The notes beneath the pieces were generated by a model, which saw only the letters and a program-made list of their open reading frames with translations, was not told the origin of the DNA and made no database searches. Made by a program: the position numbers and the translations under genes. Source: Silene noctiflora (lineage: Eukaryota; Streptophyta; Magnoliopsida; Caryophyllales; Caryophyllaceae). Taken from it: DNA of 24,883 nt. This document shows positions 10,707-20,400 of this stretch, in pieces (the first letter of the stretch is position 1; each line of letters begins with the position of its first letter). Location: NCBI GenBank assembly GCA_009801015.1, contig VHZZ01002516.1, forward strand, positions 28,512-53,394. The letters run 5' to 3'.

Positions 10707-11722
10707 TGGACTGTAAACTATAGCATAGATAGACAAACTTCAGACAATTCTAGAGAAGCAAGATGAATGCAACTGAAATGTCAGGATTTATTAAAAATAG
10801 TAAATGGACACTAAAAATCCTGAAAATTGGTAGAATTTAACCTTGATATTATTATAGAAACTGAGTAAATTTTGGGACACTATAAGTATTTTTAAATTGA
10901 TCTGCAAAACTGCTCAGGATGAGCAATTTTGACAGTTTCTGCAAATTGATTGATTAGTGAATGTTACTGATAAATCCTTGACCAATGCACTAAGCCAATG
11001 ATCTAAGGTTGTGTAATTAACTCCAGCACTCAATAAATAATTAATAGACACCATAGCCTCCTAGCACCGAGCAAAGGAGAACTCAAGCACACAGCCAAGA
11101 GTTTTGGTTTCAGAACAATGTTCAGAAAACAGGTTTAATTTTCATGATAATCTGCGTTCATTGATGCGTGTTCTTTGGTTCATATAGGCCAAGGACACTT
11201 GCATTACAACGTTCATATAATCCTAAGGCTTAGAATGATCCTTAGCCTGCTTACAAAATGACAAATGCATTAATAAAACTGAAAAGAGGACAAAGACAAT
11301 AAAGCATAAAGAATAAAGCAGATTTCAGAACTCTTGTTTTCTTGTGCAGGGGCTTTAAAAGGCTTTGGCTTGTCTTGAGCCCTTTGTCTTTTGACTCCCA
11401 TATAAGAACTTCCTCACAAAACACCTAGAACTCGAGTCCTTCCAAATAGGTAAGAGCAGTTGCCTTAAAATGTTCACAGAGTTGCTGAATTGCTAATGTT
11501 GTAGGATACTGCCTTGTTTGATTTTTCTGGACTAAAAATTGAACTAGTGATGAATATAGGACCTTTTTGAAATGGTCTGCTTATTTACAGGATGATAGTC
11601 TTGAGCTGGATTAGGATGACTTAGGGATTGAGCTCCCATGGAGCTCTCCTGCTAGTGACCTGGACTTGGTTGTGACTGAGCTTGGACTGATGGCATGAGG
11701 GCGGGATTGAACTCCGATTCCA
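10707..11722 (-). repeat. 5' LTR of the outer retrotransposon
   Basis: An uninterrupted 1016-bp LTR, TGGACTG to ATTCCA in plus-strand reading. It pairs with 2098-4665 and preserves the empty site of the nested solo LTR (TGATAATCTGCG near 11150). Over the first ~440 bp I counted about 33 substitutions plus small indels relative to its partner. Confidence 0.92.
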
Positions 11723-11727
11723 AAGGG

Positions 11728-12277
11728 TGTATTTGTACATGTTATGTGCTTTTATAACTTCTTTAAACTGATTTTACCATTGAATGGAGTAATATAGAAT
11801 TTGTAGCATAGATGATACTTTTACCCCATTCTAATGTGTTTATCAGAACTTGGACCGACTAAATAAATGAATCATATAATTCACATCTATACTTCTTCAA
11901 TCCTAGGTTGTCGAGATATCAAACCAGGGTATGCACACTAACGCTGTATGTAACACAAACCAACTAAGGGTATTGATTCGTCTTTGCCTTCACCTATACA
12001 ATTTGATTATAATTTATAAATGGTTATCTCTTAAGAAAACGCGCCACTTCTACACCCCACACAACACAATGTGGCATGTTTGTCCCAACACGAAGTTTTC
12101 AAAAACCGAATAATTTTTCTTTATGCCATTTTGCTACAAATAATGTATTTCTAACATTTTTTTTAAACTAAGCTACACCATATCAATTTCGAGAAACTAA
12201 TTAGCTTTACTCATGGGACATAAAATAACACTATTTTTAAACAAGTTGGTATTAGTAATTGTACTCTGAAACAAAGC
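11728..12277. other. AT-rich spacer, no feature seen
   Basis: Between the retrotransposon target site and the raffinose synthase remnant. The frame at 11931-12113 has no recognisable domain or codon character. I see nothing else to annotate. Confidence 0.5.
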
Positions 12278-13308
12278 TCAAAACAAGTACTCTCCGGCTA
12301 AATAGTCAGCTGATCGAATTATATCATTCCCTGACACTTTCACTTTAATCTTATTCTCTTCATATTCGAATTTCATGTCTTCTCTATTCACTCTACACGC
12401 TTTCGACTTTTTGGATTTAAAGACTCTCATTTCCCCTGGTCCTTTGACTCCAACTCGACCGCTCCAAAGTTGAGCATGTTCACGAGCAGGGTCGTCTCAA
12501 GAAAAGTAGAGGTCCGGAGCAAAAAAAAATACGAGGCCCCAAAAATTACAAAAATCCAGAAACGATCCTATTGAAGCAAAAATCCAAAACTATCGTTGCG
12601 GCGGTATGAATTAAAAACCGACAAAATAAAATCCTCTAATCTCCTATAAATAGCTGCAAATTCATAAAGCAAATAAATAATAAGACAATAATACAAAAGA
12701 AAAATAAAGAGAAGATTCACAACGAATCGACTATTCCCATAACATAACAATTCATTAAACTAAGAAGAAATATTACCTTTTCGATATTTTGGAACTTAAG
12801 TGCAAATCTGGGATTTTCTTTGAGAATTGAAACGACTATAGTAAAATTCTTATTTCAATCTCTCTAATTATAAAGGAATGATTTGTGGGGAACTGATTTG
12901 GGATAAATCATATTTAAAGATTTCAAAATTAAGAATATTGGATCAGTTTATGAAAAAATTAAAGAGCAAATTTAATCTTTTTAGGAAGTAAATTAATTAC
13001 CCAGTATTTTGGGAAGGAGATTAATTTAAGACTTAGTATTGGAATAGACACACAAAGTATACGAACAGTGCTTTTGAGTTAGCTATTTTATTACTTTTAA
13101 TTTTTTTTATTTTTCAATGATGTGGACAGTCATAATTTGGGCCCAAAAATTTTAAGGCCCAGTGCCATGACTCCCAGATCGCTTGGCCTAAGACGGGCCT
13201 GTTCACGAGGTCTATAGGAGCAAACTGGATTGAATCCCAAAGCAGAATTGTCACTGGTGAGACGACCATGAACTCGTAGTTAAAGGGTTTGAGTGATAAT
13301 TTTACGGA
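12278..13308 (-). pseudogene. Raffinose synthase (galactinol-sucrose galactosyltransferase) C-terminal remnant, split by a hAT element
   Basis: On the minus strand, 13308-13202 reads LSLKPFNYEFMVVSPVTILL, QFAPIDLV and onward. After the hAT insert, 12478-12278 carries NMLNFGAVE and, in another frame, RVGVKGPGEMRVFKSKKSK, FEYEENKIKVKV and a terminal EYLF before TGA (12278-12280). This order (YE-F--VSPV, FAPIGLVNML, VGVKG-GE-RV-ASEKP, EYLF end) is the C-terminal part of plant glycoside hydrolase family 36 raffinose synthases, closest in my memory to the RFS5 type, which transfer galactose from galactinol to sucrose in the cytosol. It is dead: only about 100 residues remain, the frame changes with an apparent deletion after FGAVE, a TGA lies just upstream (13309-13311), and the hAT element interrupts it. 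The catalytic barrel is absent. Confidence 0.82.
12487..13201. mobile_element. Non-autonomous hAT transposon, 715 bp
   Basis: The ends CAGGGTCGTCTCAAG and, reverse-complemented, CAGGCCCGTCTTAGG form an imperfect terminal inverted repeat (12 of 15). A perfect 8-bp duplication TTCACGAG (12479-12486 and 13202-13209) flanks it, the size made by hAT transposases. Subterminal GGCCC/GGGCC words near both ends fit the family. The inside is AT-rich with no transposase; the frame at 12568-12750 is low complexity. It sits inside the raffinose synthase remnant, whose reading resumes across the duplication. Confidence 0.92.
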
Positions 13309-13488
13309 TCAGACATTGTATAGAAGGCTAGCTTGATGACAGCAGGCCTAATCATGTGAATTTGGTTTGGAATTAGATAAACAATTGTTGATAAAATTAT
13401 TAAATTAGTTTAGTTTTAACCTAGTGGTTAAAATGAGAATATTATGGACGTTAGTGTTTGTTCAATTTCCCGACTTTTATATTCTGCC

Positions 13489-14007
13489 TAGGGGTGTTAA
13501 CGAGCTGAGTCGAGCCCGAGCCAGGCCTTGCTCGACTTGTGCTCAAGAACCAAAACTCGAGCTCGAGCCGATCTCGAGCTTACCCGAGCTTGGAAAAAAT
13601 GTGCTCGTTATAAAGCTTGCGAGCTTTAACGCGAGCTCGAGCCAAACTCGAGCCCAAATCGAGCCTATATAAAATTGTTTATTTTTTAATTTTTTTCTTT
13701 CGATATTTTTAATAACAAGGCTCGAACGTTATATGTCAAAATATTTGGTAAATCAGTGAGACATTTGATATGTGTGATACTAAAATATATTCATGATAAA
13801 ATATTTTTATAAAATATGAGCAATATCTTATGTAGTCATACAAGTTCGAGCTGCTCACGAGCTTTTCGAGTCGAGCCATCTTTTGCTCGGCTTGACTCGT
13901 TAAGCTCTCGAGCCGATCCCGAGCCCGAGCCGAGCTCGCTCGAACCGAGCTTTGACCGAGCCGATCTCGAGTAGCTCGCGAGCTGTCTCGTCTCATTAAC
14001 AACCCTA
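13489..14007. mobile_element. Palindromic hAT-like MITE rich in GAGCTCGAG
   Basis: TAGGGGTGTTAACGAGC at the left pairs with TAGGGTTGTTAATGAG (reverse complement of the right end). GC-rich arms of about 170 bp, full of GAGC/CTCGAG words, surround an AT-rich centre, so a single strand could fold back. The flanks share TTCTGCC (13482-13488 and 14011-14017), possibly an 8-bp duplication with one change; the exact end differs by one or two bases. TAGGGGTG ends are common in plant hAT-type MITEs. Open frames at 13424-13672 and 13736-14002 come from the arms and are not genes. The element ends about 75 bp upstream of a TATA-like box of the next gene. Confidence 0.8.
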
Positions 14008-14017
14008 AATTTCTGCC

Positions 14018-14445
14018 GTCAATATTGGGTACTACTCATTTTGGCACTCAAACAAAAAGAACAACACCATTTTATTACTGCGTTATAAAGCCATTCTCTT
14101 AGAAGGAAATGGTCTAAACTCAACTCAAAAGTAAAACCAATCTACACATACTCCGTATCAAGTAAGATATGAAAACCGTTATTATTCAGCCGGGGCAATA
14201 AACTTTAGTAACTCGGGTCAGCTTATGCCAGTGACGCAGTGAGTAACAATAGGAGTAGTGACTACTGACTGTACTGAGTAACAACCGTTACTAACAGAAA
14301 CAGAACACCTCAAAAACTGGGCACACATTTCATCATCAGATCAACCTCATTCAAACACAATTCAATAACACCATTGAAATTCCTCCAATTTCCCCTCATT
14401 TTCACCTTCTTAACCCTATCCAATTTTCCAATTTCACCATTAATC
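14018..14445 (+). promoter_or_regulatory. Probable core promoter and 5' leader of the bPH_2 gene
   Basis: A TATAAAG at 14084-14090 is the best TATA-like box upstream of the start codon, which would give a leader of roughly 300 bases. The last 100 bases before the ATG are C/T/A-rich without ATG and look like a plant 5' UTR. The start site is not determined. Confidence 0.35.
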
Positions 14446-17400
14446 ATGCAGACGGGAGACGCGCTCGTCGAAATCGAAACCCTAGAAAAATCGCTTTTAC
14501 CTACGGAAAATGATCTCACCGATAACAATGGAGGAAATCGCGACGTTGACGACGATGGAGAAACTCCCATTTTATATACGGCGTCTTTTTTAGACATGGA
14601 AGAGGATTTCCTCAAGTATTACACATCAAAGTGGTTGTTGTACTCGTTGTTGTTGGTATTGGCATGGGGCATTGGCTTTTTTATGCTTCTTTATTTGCCT
14701 ATCCGTCGTTTCGTATTGCGTCGCGATATTCGATCAAGGAAATTGTATCTTACTCCCAATGCCATTGTTTATAAAGTAAGTGCTTTTGAATTGTTTTTGT
14801 TTTGGTGTTACTTTTGTTGTTGTTGATGATTTGTTTGACTTGTTTTTATGGTGATGAGTGTTTGCGTAATCGAATGTCGTTCTAGGAGTAGTTTTCGAGT
14901 TTTGATTCCGTGAGAATTGATGCGCTGTTATGTTAGATTGAGGAGGAAGAGGGGCTTGTTGCTGTGATTAATTGCGTTACATAGAGTAGCAAGCATTCAC
15001 AAGCTTAAAGATTTGTGGTATTGGCATTAGTTTGAGTCGAAAAAAAGTTTCGTGCTCTGTGAAATGTTGCTGAAACCCGTTTGCTGTCATGGATTAAGAA
15101 CTAAGAGGTTTGTGCTGTTGACAAGTTTGAGGTGCAAAACAAGGTATTTACCTGATCAGTCTGGTGGAATTGTGGAAACCAAGTAGTTAGTAATTGTAAG
15201 CTAGACATTGAGGTGGAGAAGAGAGATGTCTGGTTGATGATAGGCTGATAGTTTTGTTGATTAATATGGCTTAGCGAGCAAGAGGGCTTTATTTTAATTT
15301 TCTCTAAACGAGCTACAGTACATTCGTATTCTGGTTTTAAGACATAGTAATTGCCTGGGTGGTGAGGTTTTGTCTATCTTAATTATTGTTGTGTTGTGAT
15401 TAGTTGGGGCAAGAGGTATGGTTTACTAGGCAAGTAATAATTCATGGCTTGTATGATTGCTTGTGACCTTGTGTGAGATTGTGAGAGTCAAAGATCGGGT
15501 TTTGATGGTTGTTAAGTGGCTTGTGGAATCCACCGAGTAGTCCCATGTAAGCTGAGATAATTTGAAGTTTTGCATTATACCTAGACTAAAGCACAATGAC
15601 TTATATATAAGATTAATTTGTTGTGGTTTGAAAATGAGGCTGGTGATCCAAAGACTGTGGGTAAGAGAAAGCTAGGGTGTCTTTGGTCATTTGCTTTAGA
15701 CTAACTTTATCCCACAAATTGGTGTCTCTTAATTCTTACAATATATATCTTACTTATCACGAATACACAACTTTTAGTCTTAACCTTAACAAAATATTAC
15801 AAATTTATCTATAAGACCTTTTATCAGGCTCATTTCAAAGGGATCTACCTCTTTCGTCATATTTAACTGTTCCAAAGTTTGGAATTGAGCTTTTGTAATC
15901 CAGAACTTGACTGCAAACTCAATTAAGACTCAATCCACATCATCCATGTACAAGAGTAAATGCTGCTAGGACTGAGTTTCAGATAAAGAACTACAACTGT
16001 GATAAAGCCAGCCATAGTACATCTCCTCCCCTTGGAATCTTGGATGACTTTCTCACAATCTCTGGTCAGCTCTTAAATCTTGGTTCTGTATAATGCCCTG
16101 TATTCTTGCATGATTTTATTTGAAAGGTACAAAGGGATACCAAGTGCCATGGATAAATAAGCAATTGGCTCTCAGACCCGTCCTCCAAATATGCAATGGC
16201 CTTAGATGGAATACGATGTATTGAATCTCCTTCCCTTGTAAGGGTGACTTTTTCACGCTCTCTGGTCAGCTCTCAAATATTTGTTCCTGTGTACCGTCAT
16301 CGTAATCTTGCATGGTTTTATATGAAAGGTATAAAGGAAACCAAGTGCCATTAATTAAAAAGCAATTGGTTCTCAGACCTGTCCTCCAGATATGCAATGG
16401 CCTTATATGGAAGACAATGTATTGAATCTTTCCCTACAGACTATTTCTGTTTCTTTCATAAAAGGGTGATGTCCCCATTTCAATGAAAACATCACGGATG
16501 GATAATATGCAGATTGATATAGTCTAACAGGTTGAAACTCGAACAAATATTTGAAGTTTCAATACATCGTACCTATGAGATCATGGTTCAGTTTGAAGTT
16601 AGATGAAACTATGAATGTAAGGAGCAACAGCCTAACAGGTTGAAACTCGAATAAATATTTGAAGTTGTTTTATTAGTTGTTGCTTGTGCATGTGAGATCT
16701 GTCAGAAGAGACTGAAAGATTAATGTGCTGGTATTAGATTAAACTTTTAGCATGACACTTGAACCCATCTGCGTGCCTATGAGATCTGTCAGCAGCGTCC
16801 GAAAAAAGAAAAATATGTGAAGTGATGGTTTTTTCATTTGTATGCCTATTTGACATCCAAGTGAATTTTATAATAGACATTCTCCAAGATGTATATCCAG
16901 CTTCTAATATCCTATATTCCTATGTGTAAAGCTTACTTCTATTAATTATATACAGTAACTTTTGGTTGTTAATCTTTCTTACCTTCTCTTTTATTTAGTG
17001 CTTACTGGCCTCCCTAAGATCTGAAAGAATTCTTCAATGATTAATTATAACCAGCTAGTACTTTCTCAGGTTATGATTTACATCTGCTATTCTTAGCCCT
17101 TCCTCTGTCCTCAAATTTGATTAACTTTTGTTACTTTTTTTGGATATTCCACTTCCTCAGACACCGCATTTTCTATGGTTTGACCTTTTAACAAAAGCGT
17201 TAAACTTTTTATTTCTTGGATAGCCACAGAATGCGAATTTAAACTTCTTTATTTCTTTATGATACCTTTGATGGGGATTGGAAATTAGTAACCATGCACT
17301 CATGCAGTCTTATGTAGAACCAGATATCATCAATATCTAGCGCAACAATCGTCAAGTATAATCGTGTTTCACAAGCAATGACATATTGACATATTTACCT

Positions 17401-20400
17401 TAGTTGACTCTTGTGGACTGTGGCCATGATGATGTGTCTTTTTCTTATTGCAGGTCACAAAACCAGCGTCATTTCCTTGTTTTGGTGTATTAAAGAAGGA
17501 AAAATATGTTCTGCTGCCTTCTGTAGCAGATATTGTCATTGAGCAAGGTACAATAACTTTTCATGGTTCAGATCGTAGAAGTTCTATATTATACTCACTA
17601 AAGTTATTGCCGATAGAAAATAGACATAAGTTTTTTGCTACCAACTACTTTTTGTTGTGCAGCTATTTTATATTAGCAATAAGCAATTATAGATTATAAT
17701 GTGTGGGTGTGAGATCAAGCTTTAGGCTCGGGGATGAGTGCTGATAGATATGTTTGTAGTCTGTCCTTTTGTTGCTTGCACTTGGATGTCCAAATTTAGC
17801 GAGATGCAAATTTTCGCCACGTTTTACATCCCATCTCGGCTAGAACTCCACGAATTTTTTTAGTGAATGGTCTCTGCACCAAAAATAAAATTAGATGTAT
17901 TTACCGACTTTTAGAAAAATAATAGCCAAGTGGCCCAGGGTGGTTTACTTTTGCTGCTTACAAACAACAACATTACCCCAATGCCTCAATGGCTCCCGCA
18001 AAATGCGGGGTAAGGGGTCGGATGTACACAACCTTACCCTTCTGTTAACAACATAAAGAGGCTGTTTCCGATGACCCAAGATGAAATTTGCGTCGAGAAC
18101 TGTATTGAGGGACTGGTACTTCAGAATAGAAAGAAGCGCAACCACTTTAGTGAGTCATTTTGCTTTATTTCATTATAATCCAGAACCTACGAGTAATGAC
18201 TATTTGGCTCTATTGGAAATGAAAACAACTTTTGCTGCTTAATGAACCTAAAATTAGTGTGGATCCGGCAACGAGAAATTGTTGATAACTGGTTATAATC
18301 TTATGAGGGCTACTCATTGTCGCTTTTGTGCTGTGTGGTGTTTGAAGATTAAATTCTTCTTCGTGAAAATACACTGACAGTAAAAGGATGTATGAGGAGG
18401 TTAGTATGAGTGTACAGGTTAACATTGGGAAGACAAAAAGTTCTCTAGTACAGTAGGAGTTTGCAAGGCTCTATTCTTACACCACCTCTCTTTGTCATAG
18501 TCATGGACGGATAAAGAGGTTCGGTTCATAGAGAGGTCACTTCAAGATGTTATACCATGGTGTAAAATGATGTTTACACACGATAGTATGCAGATTGATA
18601 CGGTCAAAAGGTGTTGAATGTAAGTTTGAACCCTTAAGGCAGTATTTGGAAGGTTAAAGCTTTCGATTGAGCATGCAATTGAATATTTGGAGTGTATGTT
18701 TAGTAGAATAAAGGCGGTGAGACATGATGTTCACCTTAGATTGGAAGATTGTTCAAGTTTCCGACTTACTTCATCAATCGAGAGTAGGATCTCAATCCTA
18801 ATTCCTAACAACATTGCTTGCAGCGAAACTCCAATATATCAAATTAGTTTGGATTCAGACAGATCCAATACCTATTGGCATCACTCTTCCTATTCCGGGG
18901 GTGTTTTCTCACATCTGCTATTGATTGACTTGGTCCGGTCCTGGAAATAGTGTTTCTGCAGTATCGCATTCATCATTGGAGACATTATTAATGTATTTAT
19001 TGTGCGGTGTTCTTTCTAGAGGGTTATGCGTCTATTTGCTTTCGTATGACAATTGTCTTCCTTATCAGGATATTTGCAGTCCTTTTTTGATATCTACTCT
19101 GTTAGAATTGAGAATGTTGGAGTTAGAAGGCCACCTAGCGATGATCTTCAGATTCAAGGTGTTGCAAATCCAAATGCATTTAGAAAGGTGAATGTTTGCC
19201 TCAGTTGAGGTATTTTACGCCGACTCTATGATTTGATCATTGGTCATTGACATCCCCATGTACTAATTGATACTTCTTCATCAGGCTGTTCTAACTCAAC
19301 TTGCAAATATGAAGGCTGAGGCTTTCCCCAGACAATCCTCTCTCACTGAAGATGCTTCAACTAGGACGGCCTATCCTCAAACTTCAGAGGCATGTCTTAG
19401 TTATGCAATCAATATTACTTGTTTGTGCATCTAGTTTTGCTTCTTTGTTTAGCTTTCAAAAGCTGACATAGTTTAGTAGTAGTACTTCTAAACTGCTTAT
19501 TGATGGAAGTGATGAGGCAGCAACCAATGTTCTCTCCTAGGCAATAATTCCTTCATTTTGCCCTTTGTGCTGCCTCATTATCCTTATCTTAGAAGTTAGT
19601 CCTCTTCAAAATCCATAAAGGGTATTTCTGCATAACAATGTTTATATTGAAATACAAGTTTGTTTGCAAAAACGGTGCACCACCTGTGCATGAGGAATGC
19701 GCTTTCGCTTTGTGTCTTTCGTCTCATCTCTAGAGGCCCTTGATGTACCTTAAGCATTTTGAAACTAAGTTACCAATCAATTGTAGACGCGATAGCCTCC
19801 GCCTATTTCTGCCTTACGAAAGTATTCTATTCGGTCAATTTATATCTCGACAATATTGCAAGCGCTCGTTGCTTTACCCCACTTATAGGCTAGAAAATTA
19901 CTTGTTCTTTTCAATCCCTAAAAGATGTGTGGGTTTTGCTCAGCTCATATACACAACAAATGTGAACATTTGCAGTTTGCACTATGATTAGCCAAAGATC
20001 CAGGGCTTGCTCACTGCTTCCGAGTCCCGACATATACCAACCAATATGACTGCAAGTGAATAAGCCAACTTACGGTGAATATGCCTATAAATTGCATTCC
20101 TTCCTTGCGTATTATGACTTCTTATGTAGATTCCCTCATCCTCTTCAACATGTTGGGAGATTCAACCATAGGATATAATAGGTATCCCGTATCTGGTGCT
20201 TAAATGTTCTGAATTATGGATATGTTTATACTTTGGACAAATATGGTTGGAAAAGAAGCTCAGTTACTTTTTTTGTAGAAACTTGGCAAGTATAGACATA
20301 GCAAGGGAAAGGGCAAGAAACATAAACATCTACTCCCTCCGTCCCGGTCATTTGTTGTCCTTTTCCATTTTGGGGTGTCTCAATGAATTGTTGTCCTTTC

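Larger units (their letters stand above)
2098..11722 (-). mobile_element. Ty3/gypsy chromovirus-type LTR retrotransposon, complete outline but dead, with two nested solo LTRs
   Basis: The ends are TGGACTG at 2098 and GATTCCA at 11722, flanked by an identical 5-bp target duplication AAGGG (2093-2097 and 11723-11727). Without the nested insertions the element is about 6.5 kb. On the minus strand the order is 5' LTR, PBS, gag with zinc knuckle, protease, reverse transcriptase, RNase H, integrase, PPT, 3' LTR; integrase after RT/RNase H is the Ty3/gypsy order. No chromodomain is visible. The last pol frame ends about 45 bp before the LTR, and its continuation past the stop reads openly into it, as I recall for the CRM clade of chromoviruses; that assignment is tentative. 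By hand the LTRs differ at roughly 7-8% of positions over the first ~440 bp, so the insertion is not recent. Confidence 0.93.

Noticed and set aside
12568..12750. 60-residue minus-strand frame, hydrophobic
   Set aside because: AT-rich interior of the hAT element, low complexity, no transposase motif.
13424..14002. Two short open frames with Arg/Ser/Ala-rich products
   Set aside because: They read the GAGC/CTCGAG-rich arms of the palindromic MITE; composition alone explains them.
14374..14445. N-terminal extension of the bPH_2 protein with a signal-peptide-like start
   Set aside because: The extended frame begins with TTG, not ATG. The first in-frame ATG is at 14446 and the upstream part looks like 5' UTR.
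18687..19191. Plus-strand frames of 87-88 codons
   Set aside because: Intron 2 sequence; the second covers exon 3 in the wrong frame, while the correct phase continues the bPH_2 domain.
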